From: CAXBCP01 sp963974055
GTDB taxonomy: Bacteria; Pseudomonadota; Alphaproteobacteria; MPNO01; UBA830
DNA length: 64,000 bases
Assembly: GCA_963974055.1 (NCBI GenBank)
Contig: CAXBCP010000017.1
Coordinates: 41,304 to 105,303 of the forward strand
Reading direction: 5' to 3'
The translations under genes were made by a program, and so were the position numbers. The stretch's first letter is position 1; each line of letters begins with the position of its first letter. This document shows, in pieces, positions 8,812-17,329 of the stretch. The notes under the pieces are model-generated. The model made no database searches. It saw only the letters and a program-made list of their open reading frames with translations, and had not been told where the DNA came from.

Positions 8812-9799
8812 CTACTTCTTGATTTTCGCCAGAAGCGCTTTGATTTCGGGATCGAGCCCGTCATAGAGCGGCTTGAGCGCCGCGATCCAGCGGGTCCGTT
8901 CTTCGGCGGAAAACTCGACGACTTCCATGCCGTTTGCCGCCACGTTCTTGTAGGCGTTATTGATGGAATTCGTGATTTCCTTGAGGTTGTAGGCCTTGCC
9001 GGCGGCGAGCGCGTCATTGATCATCTTCTGGCCGCCGCCGCCCTGCTTTTCATACCATGCCGGATTCACGACGACGACGTAGCCGAACGGGAACAGGTTT
9101 ACCTTGGTGACCGATTTCAGCACCTCGTAAAGCTTGATCTGGTTGCCGTATGGCGCCGTGGTCCAGGCGCCGTCCGCGACGCCCTGCTTGAGCGCGAGGA
9201 AGACCTCGGCGCCGGGGATCGCCGTCGGCGCCGCGCCCAAGGCTTCGGTCGAACTTGCGAGAACCTCGGACGGGAAAACGCGGATCTTCTTGTCCTTGAA
9301 ATCGGCCAGCGTCCTGATCGGCTTGTTGGACCAGAGCGCGACGAAGCCGTCATACCAGAAGCCGGCGCCCATCAGGCGCTTGGCGCCGAGCTTGGCGAGC
9401 AGGTCCGCGCCGACCGGCCCGTTCAGCACGGTTTCCATCGAATCGTAGCTGTCGAACAGCATCGGCGTCTCGAGAAGCTTGAAGGCTGGTTCGATGGTCG
9501 AGACGTACCCGATCGTCGGCATCGCCATCTGGACCTGGCCGCGCGCAACCGCGGGCACTTCGTCCTTGCCCGCCATCAACTGGCCCGCGGGATACAGGGT
9601 AACCTTGTATTTACCGGCCGACATTTTTTCGAGCTCTGCCTTGAACACTTCGGCAGTCCGGGTCTTGATATGGGCCGCCGGGGTTTCGAGCGGAATTTTG
9701 AATTTTGATCTCGGTCTGAGCGACCGCGGTCGTCGCTGATGCGCCAAAGGCCAAAGCCAGTGCGACCGAGGTCGTGGCAGCTAGAAACGTCTTCATCAT
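8812..9799 (-). pseudogene. dctP: TRAP transporter substrate-binding protein (DctP-like), frameshifted near the N-terminus
   Basis: The body (frame ending at 8812) is a typical DctP periplasmic solute receptor, with KIPLETPAAHIKTRTAEVF, QMAMPTIGYVSTIEPAFKLL and EKQGGGGQKMINDALAAGKA. The signal peptide MKTFLAATTSVALALAFGA and the first mature residues (AQTEIKI) lie in another frame starting at 9799 with AGGAGA upstream. The frames meet at two short T-runs on the plus strand (9696-9699 and 9703-9706); removing one base from either restores a normal protein of about 328 residues. It is either a genuine one-base insertion or a sequencing error. An internal start in the body frame would lack an export signal. 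The rest of the transport operon is intact. Confidence 0.85.
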
Positions 9800-9878
9800 G
9801 GGTTCTCCTGTTCAATCCAAGACAAGCAACTTCTGTGATCGTTTCCCCTCGATCCCTCTTCGACGCGTATTGCGCGCT

Positions 9879-11510
9879 CTAACCCGTTGCGGGCATTAAA
9901 TATTTTTTTCCGAGCATATGATCGCTGACTTTCTCAGCGATGACCAGCACCGCCGCGTGGATATTTCCCGATACAAGATCGGGCATGGCGCAGGCATCGA
10001 TAACCCGCAGGTTCTCGGCGCCCTTGACCCGGCATTCGGTATCCAGCGGCGCATCGTCGCCCGCACCCATCGGGACCGTACAGGACGGGTGATGGGCGGT
10101 GATCGCCATGCGGCGAATCCAGTCGTCGATCTCCGCGTCCGTTTTGATGCCCGGTCCGGGCGCCGTCTCGACGCCGCGGAAACTGTCCATGGCGGGCTGG
10201 TGCATCATCTCGCGGGCCAGCTTGACGCCGGTCCGCAGGGTTTCGATATCCTGCGGCGCGGCGAGGAAATTCTGCCGGATCCGCACCTTGTCGAACGGAT
10301 CGGCCGACCGGAGCAGAACCTCCCCCCGGCTTTCCGGATGCAGCAGCACCGGCCGCACGCCGAACCCGTCGGTATAGGGCCGCCGGATACCCGGAAACCA
10401 CATATGCGCGTTGCCCGGCGCACCGCGGAACAGGAACTGGATGTCCGTCGCGGTGGAATCCGGGCGCGTCTTTACAAAGCCATGCAACCCGCCGGGCAGG
10501 ACCGTCGCCGGCCCCGTCCCGAAAAGATGTGCGCGGACGATCGATACCGCCATCCGGTCGAACCGCATCGTGTCGCGGAACGGACCGGCCTGCGGCCGCG
10601 ACGCCGTCGGCTGCACCGCAAGATGATCCTGCAGGTTCCCGCCGATTCCGGCGGAATCGATCACCGGTTCGATCCCGACGCTGCGCAGATGGTCGGCAGG
10701 GCCGATACCGGACAGCATCAGCAATTGCGGCGAATTGAACACGCCCCCCGACAGGATAACCTCTTTCGCCGCATGAACGGTTTCCGTCTTCCCGAGCCTG
10801 GAATAGGCGACACCGGCGGCGCGCGTCCCCTCCATCACCACCCGGGTGACGTAGGTGCTGTCCTGCAGGGTCACATTACCCCGCCGCATCGCCGGACGCA
10901 GGAACGCCGTCGCCGCGCTGTGTCGGCGGCCGTTGTGGATCGTCGACTGGCTGCGTCCCAGGCCTTCCTGCTTTTCGCCGTTATAGTCTTCGGTGAAGCC
11001 GAAACCCATGGCGTGCCCGGCCTCGATCCAGGCCTCCCACAGCGGGTCTTCGGAGCGCGCGGCCTGGGTATGCAACGGACCGTCATTGCCGCGCCAGGCA
11101 TCGCCGCCCTTTTCCCAGCTCTCCATGCGGCGGAAATAGGGCAGCACATCGGCATAGGACCAGCCGGTCGCGCCGTTGGCGGCCCAGCGGTCGTAATCGC
11201 CGCGATGACCGCGGACATAGGCCATGACGTTGATGGACGACGATCCGCCGACAACCTTGCCCCGCATGGCCTCGACCTCGCGGCCGTTCAGATTTGCCTC
11301 GGGCTCGGTGTCGTAGCCCCAGTCATGGGCCCGCTTTTCGTGCATCTTGCCGAGACCGAGCGGAATATGGATCAGCGGATCGGTATCTGGCCCGCCTGCT
11401 TCGAGCACGAGGATCCGATTCCCCGGATCCGCGCCCAGCCTGTAGGCCAGCAGACAGCCCGCGCTTCCCGCGCCGACGATAATGTAATCGTATTCCTTCG
11501 TCCCGCTCAT
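9879..11510 (-). CDS. GMC family FAD oxidoreductase (choline/alcohol dehydrogenase-like)
   Basis: The 543-residue flavoprotein has an N-terminal dinucleotide-binding motif (YDYIIVGAGSAGCLLAYRL) followed by LVLEAGG, the GMC signature GKVVGGSSSINVMAYVRGH and the second signature SGGVFNSPQLLMLSGIGP. The catalytic C-terminal histidines are in ITAHHPSCTVPMG and SGNIHAAVLVIAEK. Such enzymes oxidise alcohols to aldehydes or acids. Choline dehydrogenases are close, but so are polyethylene-glycol and aliphatic alcohol dehydrogenases. It lies 79 bp upstream of the TRAP binding-protein gene on the same strand, so substrate import and oxidation may be linked. Confidence 0.9.
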   Translation of the reverse strand: MSGTKEYDYIIVGAGSAGCLLAYRLGADPGNRILVLEAGGPDTDPLIHIPLGLGKMHEKRAHDWGYDTEPEANLNGREVEAMRGKVVGGSSSINVMAYVRGHRGDYDRWAANGATGWSYADVLPYFRRMESWEKGGDAWRGNDGPLHTQAARSEDPLWEAWIEAGHAMGFGFTEDYNGEKQEGLGRSQSTIHNGRRHSAATAFLRPAMRRGNVTLQDSTYVTRVVMEGTRAAGVAYSRLGKTETVHAAKEVILSGGVFNSPQLLMLSGIGPADHLRSVGIEPVIDSAGIGGNLQDHLAVQPTASRPQAGPFRDTMRFDRMAVSIVRAHLFGTGPATVLPGGLHGFVKTRPDSTATDIQFLFRGAPGNAHMWFPGIRRPYTDGFGVRPVLLHPESRGEVLLRSADPFDKVRIRQNFLAAPQDIETLRTGVKLAREMMHQPAMDSFRGVETAPGPGIKTDAEIDDWIRRMAITAHHPSCTVPMGAGDDAPLDTECRVKGAENLRVIDACAMPDLVSGNIHAAVLVIAEKVSDHMLGKKYLMPATG

Positions 11511-11613
11511 GCCGCCGGTCTTCCTTGTTTTTCTGCCCGCCGCTTTGCGCCGCGGATTTATTCCCTATTATCCCCCTTCGACCGCATTCCATAAAGCCCG
11601 CGAAGATCGAAAA

Positions 11614-12060
11614 ATGACCGAAATCTATGTCGATGCCGATGCCTGCCCCGTAAAGGACGAAATCGTGAGGGTCGCCGAACGCCACGGCCTGCCCGTCCAG
11701 ATGGTCAGCGATGGCGGAATCCGGCCGAATCCGCATCCCCTGGTCACGATGACCATCGTCACGCAGGGCGCCGACGCGGCGGATGACTGGATCGCCGAAC
11801 GGATCGCAGCGAACGATATATGCGTCACCAACGATATACCGCTCGCCGCGCGCTGCATCGAGGCCGGCGCGCGGGTCGTCCGTCCGAACGGCGAGCCGCT
11901 GAACAGCAATTCGATCGGCGGCGTGCTGGCGACCCGCAATCTGATGACCGACCTGCGCTCGGCCGGCGCCGTCACCGGCGGGCCACGCCCCTTCGACAAG
12001 AAGGACCGGTCGAAATTTCTCGATTTTATGGAACGGACAATCCGCGACGTTCTCCGTTGA
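11614..12060 (+). CDS. YaiI/YqxD family protein (DUF188)
   Basis: The 148-residue protein starts MTEIYVDADACPVKDEIVRV, the hallmark of the YaiI/YqxD family, which adopts a PIN-like nuclease fold with conserved aspartates near the N-terminus and around ADDWIAERIAANDICVTNDIPLA. Biochemical function is not established. A frame extension upstream to 11509 covers non-conserved sequence, so I start at 11614. It is divergent from the GMC oxidoreductase and convergent with the TylF-like methyltransferase. Confidence 0.85.
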   Translation: MTEIYVDADACPVKDEIVRVAERHGLPVQMVSDGGIRPNPHPLVTMTIVTQGADAADDWIAERIAANDICVTNDIPLAARCIEAGARVVRPNGEPLNSNSIGGVLATRNLMTDLRSAGAVTGGPRPFDKKDRSKFLDFMERTIRDVLR

Positions 12061-12073
12061 TCCCGCAGCGGTT

Positions 12074-12832
12074 CTAGCCCTTGATCGCGATCCGGCCGGA
12101 ATAATCCAGTCGGTCGAGAAGAACCGGGCCGTTCGCCGCGAAATATTCGTCCGTCGCTTCGCGCGAGCCGCGCCAATGGCCGTAATCGTCAATAATCAGC
12201 ACGCCGCCAGCCGACAGCGCCGGATACAGGTGCTTCAGTTCGTGCGCGGTGGATTCGTACCAGTCCGTGTCCAGCCGCAGGAGGGAAATACCCCCGGGCA
12301 TACTGCCGGGAATGGTGTCCTCGACCTTGCCCTTTACCAGGTGAAAGCGGTCCCGCGGCAGGCCGGTCAGGTCGAGGTTCCGGCGCACCATTTCCAGCGA
12401 CGCATATGCCCAGACATTCGATTCCCCGTCGATACGATCGTTGGGATCGAGGAAATCGTTGGCATGGACCCCCTGAAAATTGACGTCCTGCTCGGTCGGC
12501 GGCGGCATACCTTCGTAGGTATCGTATAAATGGATGTTGCGCGACGTATCGCCGACAAGATCCAGTGTCATGGCCGCGACCATCGAACTGCCACCCATCC
12601 AGACGCCGCATTCGACGATGTCGCCCGGAACGTCTTTATCCACGAGATAGCGCACCGCCTGATACAGGCCGTACATTTTTTCCACCGACGTCATTGTATA
12701 AGGCTGGCAGATTTCCCGAATGCGCATGAAATCGGAATCGGCGGATATATCAGGATCGATCTTTCGGCGCGGCCGGATAACTTCGTAGCCAAACGGTCGG
12801 ACCAGTCTGTTAAGCACGCCTCGCATATTCAA
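12074..12832 (-). CDS. TylF/MycF-family O-methyltransferase
   Basis: The 252-residue product contains YGLYQAVRYLVDKDVPGDIV leading into the SAM-binding motif VECGVWMGGSSM, then RLDTDWYESTAHELKHLYP and VLIIDDYGHWRGSR. These are the landmarks of macrocin O-methyltransferase (TylF, PF05711-like) proteins, which O-methylate sugars, often on natural products or surface glycans. A paired Asp-Asp in LIIDDYGHW is the expected metal/catalytic element. It is divergent from a second methyltransferase at 13079 and close to a third at 13716-14390. Confidence 0.85.
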   Translation of the reverse strand: MNMRGVLNRLVRPFGYEVIRPRRKIDPDISADSDFMRIREICQPYTMTSVEKMYGLYQAVRYLVDKDVPGDIVECGVWMGGSSMVAAMTLDLVGDTSRNIHLYDTYEGMPPPTEQDVNFQGVHANDFLDPNDRIDGESNVWAYASLEMVRRNLDLTGLPRDRFHLVKGKVEDTIPGSMPGGISLLRLDTDWYESTAHELKHLYPALSAGGVLIIDDYGHWRGSREATDEYFAANGPVLLDRLDYSGRIAIKG

Positions 12833-13078
12833 TCGCCTCTTGTACCGTCAACAAAGACTGCAGTGCCCAGCCCCGGAGACTGCCGGACACAGCGCTTTCC
12901 GGATAGAGGCATACGCTATTTTTTTCGAAAATCACGAATCGGACCGCGTCGTTCGAACACGGGCAGGGAAATAATTGGTGCGGGATATGTGTTATTTCTG
13001 GTATCAGACAGTTTAGGTCGATTTAACCGGCCAATGTCAGTCGAAATCCCCTCCAGGATCCATATTCAAGGTATCGAT

Positions 13079-13672
13079 ATGTCTCTAATCGGAATGATCG
13101 TCAGAAAATCAGGCCTCTACGACCAGATGCAAAATCATTTCTACGAAAGCATGCTGACACCCTTCGCGACACGCGGGCAGATCAGCCTAGCCGAACGAAA
13201 AGGCCTGGGCGAAGTCACCCGCAACCTGACATCGGACGGCCCGATCATCGAAATTGGCACCCTGTTCGGAAAATCCACGAACGTGCTCCTTGAAAACAAG
13301 AAAGACGACCAGAAAGTTATTACAGTCGACCGTTTTTCATGGAATCCCTGCGGGTTTTCAGATCGGCAGCACCGAGACATTACCGGCAAAATACTCTCCG
13401 AAGCGCCTGCCGAGCACCTCGAAGTCATAGAAGCCGACAAAGACGAGTTTTTCGGAAAATACGATGGCCCGGCACCGGCGATGGTGTTCATCGATGCGGA
13501 TCATTCCTACGAAGGAACAAAAAGGGATATTCTTGCCGCCCAGCGCCTCGGCACGTCCGTTATTTGCGGTCATGACTACAGCGACGATATGCCCGGCGTC
13601 CGGCAGGCCGTCGATGAATGCGGCGGAGCGGCCCGGCTCTGGGAAAGCTTCTGGGTATTGGCGAAGACATAG
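13079..13672 (+). CDS. Class I SAM-dependent methyltransferase (Methyltransf_24-like)
   Basis: The 197-residue product has a SAM motif I (IIEIGTLFGKSTNVLL), a VFIDADHSYEGTKRDI motif and VICGHDYSDDMPGVRQAV near the C-terminus, the pattern of the Methyltransf_24 family that acts on small molecules or glycans. The start MSLIGMIVRKSGLYDQM is chosen because AAGG lies six bases upstream; an in-frame ATG at 13034 would add 15 residues. The upstream frame stays open to 12530, but that part is antisense to the neighbouring gene and not credible. Confidence 0.75.
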   Translation: MSLIGMIVRKSGLYDQMQNHFYESMLTPFATRGQISLAERKGLGEVTRNLTSDGPIIEIGTLFGKSTNVLLENKKDDQKVITVDRFSWNPCGFSDRQHRDITGKILSEAPAEHLEVIEADKDEFFGKYDGPAPAMVFIDADHSYEGTKRDILAAQRLGTSVICGHDYSDDMPGVRQAVDECGGAARLWESFWVLAKT

Positions 13673-13715
13673 GGAAAAACCGCCCTAGCTTATATCCGGG
13701 ACAGCCACGACCGGT

Positions 13716-14390
13716 TCACCCGGATTTTAACGCCGCGAGAAGCTCGTTCCGTTTTTCGGCAAGGGATTCGTCGGTAAAGAAGATCACTTCCCTGGCGCCG
13801 AACGACCCCGACCAGAACAGACCGAGGCCGGACTCCGATTCGCTGAGTTTCCGGCCAAGCTGACGCCGGGTGATGTAGCGTGCCGGGTCGCGCGCGACCT
13901 CGAGGCCCTTGTAGTAAAAATCGAAATCGTCGTTTTTCAGCTCGCAGTACCACCGGTGATGGTCGAATCCGATCTCGGGAACTTTTCCAAACATCATTTT
14001 CAGCCGGGCGAAACGGTCCTTGATAAATATCTCACGCGCGCGCGACGGCACCTCGACATACCCGGCTTTCGAGACCCGCGCGAGTTCGGCCGCCACCCTG
14101 ACCGGGTCCCGGATATCTTCAAGTGTATGAGAACAAACGGAAAAATCGAAATAATTGTCCGGCCACGGCCAATTTCCCTCGCAGGCATCCAGAATATGCC
14201 AGGTCTCCCCGGTGAACCGTTCCGCGTCCTCTGGGTCCAGCGAATCGCCGGTCCGGCGGGTCTCATAGGGCATGATGTCGAGCACATGCGTCGCAAGGTT
14301 GAAGGGGTTATGCCAGCCGCCGACATCAAGCACCCTCGGCAGGTCCCGGCAGATATCGCGTAACTTGGGCAAATTGGAACGAAGTATCAT
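13716..14390 (-). CDS. SAM-dependent methyltransferase (Methyltransf_11-like)
   Basis: The 224-residue protein contains motif I as RVLDVGGWHNPF, an acidic loop after WHILDACEGNWPWPDNYFDF, and SVCSHTLEDIRDPVRVAAEL, the usual post-I region of type 11 methyltransferases. The substrate is unknown. It converges with the methyltransferase ending at 13672, so three methyltransferases sit within 2.4 kb. That is common in loci decorating surface polysaccharide, although no glycosyltransferase is present here. Confidence 0.75.
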   Translation of the reverse strand: MILRSNLPKLRDICRDLPRVLDVGGWHNPFNLATHVLDIMPYETRRTGDSLDPEDAERFTGETWHILDACEGNWPWPDNYFDFSVCSHTLEDIRDPVRVAAELARVSKAGYVEVPSRAREIFIKDRFARLKMMFGKVPEIGFDHHRWYCELKNDDFDFYYKGLEVARDPARYITRRQLGRKLSESESGLGLFWSGSFGAREVIFFTDESLAEKRNELLAALKSG

Positions 14391-14556
14391 TTGCGCGGAT
14401 TATCGCTGGAATATCGGACGATGCAACATGGCAGAACCATCAAATCCAGCCGCGTTCAGAACCGGCGGCGCTTGCGCCGATGCGGTATTTGTCCGACAAA
14501 GACAGGCAGCAATCTGCCGATCTGAAACACAGCATCATCCGGATTTCGGACCGTTT

Positions 14557-14958
14557 ATGAATAAGCGACGCACTTTCCTCGGTTTTCTCACGTCGGCCGT
14601 CATCCTTCCCGTCCTGCCGGCCCGCGCAAAGGCGCTCCGATCGGAAACGCCGCCGCCCACCGATGCCCGTATCCGCACGCTTCTAGATCTGATACCGGAC
14701 GACCGGGCCACGCGCCGTCTCGGCCGTGTCATCGCCGAACTGCCGGGCCGGCAGGATTTTCCGGCCGGCGCGTTCACGCGGCTTTTCGGAGACCTCCCGC
14801 CCGACGGCACGGTTTCGGCAGATCATCTCCGCCGTCACATGGATACACTCTCCCGGGCCGACTTCGAAACCGGCCGCACCGTTTCCGCGTCGGGGTGGAT
14901 ACTGGCGCGGAGCGAGGCCGACGCAATCGCCCTCGCCACGATCTACCGGTCCGCCTGA
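14557..14958 (+). CDS. Twin-arginine-type secreted small subunit of a GMC dehydrogenase (putative)
   Basis: The 133-residue product begins MNKRRTFLGFLTSAVILPVL, with an RRTFLGF twin-arginine-like motif, hydrophobic core and cleavage region PARAKA. The mature part is soluble and ends with a GWILARSEADAIALATIY segment reminiscent of small subunits of membrane-bound FAD sorbitol/gluconate dehydrogenases, which promote Tat export and maturation of the partner. The start is chosen because it alone gives an N-terminal signal; an upstream ATG at 14428 would bury it. Its stop is one base before the GTG start of the GMC gene. Family assignment is tentative; the partnership is strongly implied by gene spacing. 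Confidence 0.6.
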   Translation: MNKRRTFLGFLTSAVILPVLPARAKALRSETPPPTDARIRTLLDLIPDDRATRRLGRVIAELPGRQDFPAGAFTRLFGDLPPDGTVSADHLRRHMDTLSRADFETGRTVSASGWILARSEADAIALATIYRSA

Positions 14959-14959
14959 C

Positions 14960-16621
14960 GTGTTTCTCGATCTCCGGAAACTCCCCGACGATCACCGGAT
15001 CGACTGCGACCTGTGCATTATCGGCGGCGGCCCGGCCGGGATCGCCATCGCACGGGAATATATCGGGACCGACCTAAAAGTCTGTCTCGTCGAGAGCGCC
15101 GAGGAATACGACGACCCGAGCCAGAATTTATATGCCGGCGCGCCGCAGCCCAGCCGAAAGCGGGCCAGAAGCATCCGGGACGGCGTGCATTACGGCGCAC
15201 TGGCCCTGCACAGCCGTCTGCGGCATTTCGGCGGGAGTTCGAACCACTGGGGCGGATATTGCGCGCCGCTGGCGCCGGAAGACCTCGCGAAACGCGACTG
15301 GATACCGGACAGCGGCTGGCCAATAGACTGGCGGGAACTCCGCCGCTATTACCCGCGCGCGCAGAGGTTGTGCGAGCTCGGCCCATATCTCTATGACGAC
15401 ACCCTGTGGCGCGGCACCGACGCGAACGCCTACGCATTCGACACCGCAAAGCTGGTTAACCGGTTCTACCAGTTCAGCCCGCCGACCCGCTTCGGCGACC
15501 GCTACGGCGACGCCCTGAAAGCCGCCGCCAACGTAACCGTCCTGTTCCACGCGAACGCGACACAGATCGCGCTGGCCGCCAACGCGGCCTCCGCCGACGC
15601 CCTGACGGTGAAATCGCTGTCGGGGAAATACGGCCGGATACAGGCACGTCATTTCGTGCTCGCCTGCGGCGGGATCGAGAACGCCCGCCTGCTGCTCGCA
15701 TCGAACTCAGTCGCAACCGCCGGCATCGGCAACACAAGAGACATCGTCGGCCGCTATTTCATGGATCACCTGTACGATTCCGTCGGTTCGCTGCTGGTAT
15801 CGGAACGGCCGGCGCGCTTTTTGTCCCTGTATGGGGAAATCACGCCGGCGAATGCCGGACACCCGCTCGTCAATTCGCGATACGCGCCGGACCCGGTCAT
15901 GTTCCAGGCGGCGATCAGCCCGTCCGCAGCGGTTCAGCAACGAAACCGGACCGGCGGTGTCGCGCTCTTCATTCGCGGCGACTGGTCGCGCACAGACGAA
16001 GGCGTCAGCGCCGTATACGAAGCGATCGAAAGCGATACGGCGGGTGCGCCGGAAAATCAGGCCGGGTCGCTGCTCAACATTCTCCGCAACCTCAACACGG
16101 CGCTGCCCGAAATCAAGAGCGTGGTTCAGGGAAAAAAGGCGGAACACCTGCCGGTTCTTTTCGCCATTGCCGAACAGGCGCCGAACCGCCTGAGCCGGAT
16201 CACCCTGGGATCTGAAAAGGATGCGCTGGGCAGTCCCCGCGCGCGGATAGACTGGCGCCTGTCGGAACAGGACCGGCGCACCTTCGCACAGATGCCGGAA
16301 CTACTGGCGGGCGAATTCGGACGGCTTGGGATCGGCCGGGTGCACAAGGCGGTGTGGCTCGACGACGAGGCCCCGTATCTCTATCGCGGCGATTTTTCAC
16401 GCATTCTTGAACCGGGCCGGCACCATTCCGGCACCACACGCATGGCTCACGACCCGGCACGCGGCGTTGTCGATGCGGATTGTCAGGTCTTCGGGGTCAG
16501 CAACCTGTCGGTCGCAGGCAGTTCGGTGTTCCCGACGATCGGATCCGCGAACCCGACCCTGACGATCGTGGCGCTCGCCCTGCGGCTGGCCGATCATCTT
16601 AAAACGCGGCTGCGCGGATAG
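14960..16621 (+). CDS. GMC family FAD-dependent oxidoreductase (second copy)
   Basis: The 553-residue protein starts at GTG (VFLDLRKLPDDHRIDCDLCI), one base after the upstream stop. It has a classic FAD-binding motif CIIGGGPAGIAIAREY, LVESAEEYDDPSQNLYAG, and the C-terminal GMC catalytic region GRHHSGTTRMA with VAGSSVFPTIGSANPTLTIV. It has no signal peptide, which fits hitchhiker export with the twin-arginine small protein encoded just before it. Predicted to oxidise a sugar, polyol or alcohol and pass electrons to the respiratory chain; the substrate is unknown. It is only distantly similar to the GMC enzyme at 9879-11510. Confidence 0.85.
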   Translation: MFLDLRKLPDDHRIDCDLCIIGGGPAGIAIAREYIGTDLKVCLVESAEEYDDPSQNLYAGAPQPSRKRARSIRDGVHYGALALHSRLRHFGGSSNHWGGYCAPLAPEDLAKRDWIPDSGWPIDWRELRRYYPRAQRLCELGPYLYDDTLWRGTDANAYAFDTAKLVNRFYQFSPPTRFGDRYGDALKAAANVTVLFHANATQIALAANAASADALTVKSLSGKYGRIQARHFVLACGGIENARLLLASNSVATAGIGNTRDIVGRYFMDHLYDSVGSLLVSERPARFLSLYGEITPANAGHPLVNSRYAPDPVMFQAAISPSAAVQQRNRTGGVALFIRGDWSRTDEGVSAVYEAIESDTAGAPENQAGSLLNILRNLNTALPEIKSVVQGKKAEHLPVLFAIAEQAPNRLSRITLGSEKDALGSPRARIDWRLSEQDRRTFAQMPELLAGEFGRLGIGRVHKAVWLDDEAPYLYRGDFSRILEPGRHHSGTTRMAHDPARGVVDADCQVFGVSNLSVAGSSVFPTIGSANPTLTIVALALRLADHLKTRLRG

Positions 16622-16641
16622 GCAGTCAGACGGTCAGGCCG

Positions 16642-16872
16642 TCAGGCGCGAACGATGGATTTGATCCGCGGCTTGCGCTGACCGGACCGCTGCGCGATTT
16701 CGTCGTCCTGCTTCTCGATCGCGAGGCGCGCCAGTTCGAGCGGGTCTTCGCCGTAAGGATTCTCCAGCAGTTCCGCGGAGACACGGCGGTTCGAGCTCAG
16801 GCTGTCATCCGCGTAAACGATGTTAAAATTTTCAAACGTCGCCTTGGACGCCTTCTTGTTCCGGCCTGCCAT
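16642..16872 (-). CDS. Small conserved-looking hypothetical protein (76 aa)
   Basis: The product MAGRNKKASKATFENFNIVY continues with a charged, helix-prone stretch (ELLENPYGEDPLELARLAIEKQDDEIAQR) and a basic tail. No family recognised. A GGAG sits about 14 nt before the ATG, rather far. An upstream in-frame extension to 17037 is a low-complexity run I reject. It converges with the GMC gene and is divergent from tRNA-Met. Confidence 0.55.
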   Translation of the reverse strand: MAGRNKKASKATFENFNIVYADDSLSSNRRVSAELLENPYGEDPLELARLAIEKQDDEIAQRSGQRKPRIKSIVRA

Positions 16873-17110
16873 GATACGTACCGATCTCCGATTGAATAAA
16901 AACAGCCCCCAGCCCGGCGCCGGCCCGGCAGGGAGTATGACGGGACGGATCAGGCTGCTGTGACGTGCGCCTGCCGACCCAGATGTATGGAGTATCCACC
17001 GTATATAGTGACCCCCGCCCGAATAGGGAAGCACCAACCCCGAAAGGAGGCGATTTCGGGTCGTATCCAGCCCTGAATCCCCACCATTTCGGGCAGGCGG
17101 TCCGAAACGC

Positions 17111-17139
17111 TTGACCCGGCGTGTCGAGGATTGTATCTG
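17111..17139 (+). promoter_or_regulatory. Promoter of tRNA-Met
   Basis: TTGACC (17111-17116) and TATCTG (17134-17139) with an exact 17-nt spacer end 11 nt before the first base of the tRNA, as expected for a stable-RNA promoter. Confidence 0.65.
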
Positions 17140-17150
17140 ATGCGCCCAGT

Positions 17151-17227
17151 GGCTGCGTAGCTCAGCTGGTTAGAGCGCATCACTCATAATGATGAGGTCG
17201 GTAGTTCAAGTCTACCCGCAGCTACCA
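17151..17227 (+). tRNA. tRNA-Met (CAT), elongator type
   Basis: A 77-nt cloverleaf with the 3' CCA encoded. The acceptor stem GGCTGCG pairs with CGCAGCT (G-U at the first pair), the D-arm is GCTC-AGCTGGTTA-GAGC, the anticodon arm CATCA-CTCATAA-TGATG places CAT at 34-36, and the T-arm is GGTAG-TTCAAGT-CTACC. It closely resembles E. coli elongator tRNA-Met and lacks the mismatched first pair plus G-C anticodon-stem run of an initiator. A CAT anticodon could also be tRNA-Ile2 with lysidine, which I consider less likely. Confidence 0.92.
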
Positions 17228-17329
17228 TTTCCCCTTCCAGCTTGAAATCGACATGGAATCCGGCGGAAACTGCCGGATACCGGGTCCCGTTTCCGCCACC
17301 CGGCCCCCTGAAACAACAGGCCGCCTTCC

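Noticed and set aside
17151..17227. Initiator tRNA-fMet
   Set aside because: The first acceptor pair is G-U and the anticodon stem lacks the three G-C pairs; matches elongator tRNA-Met.
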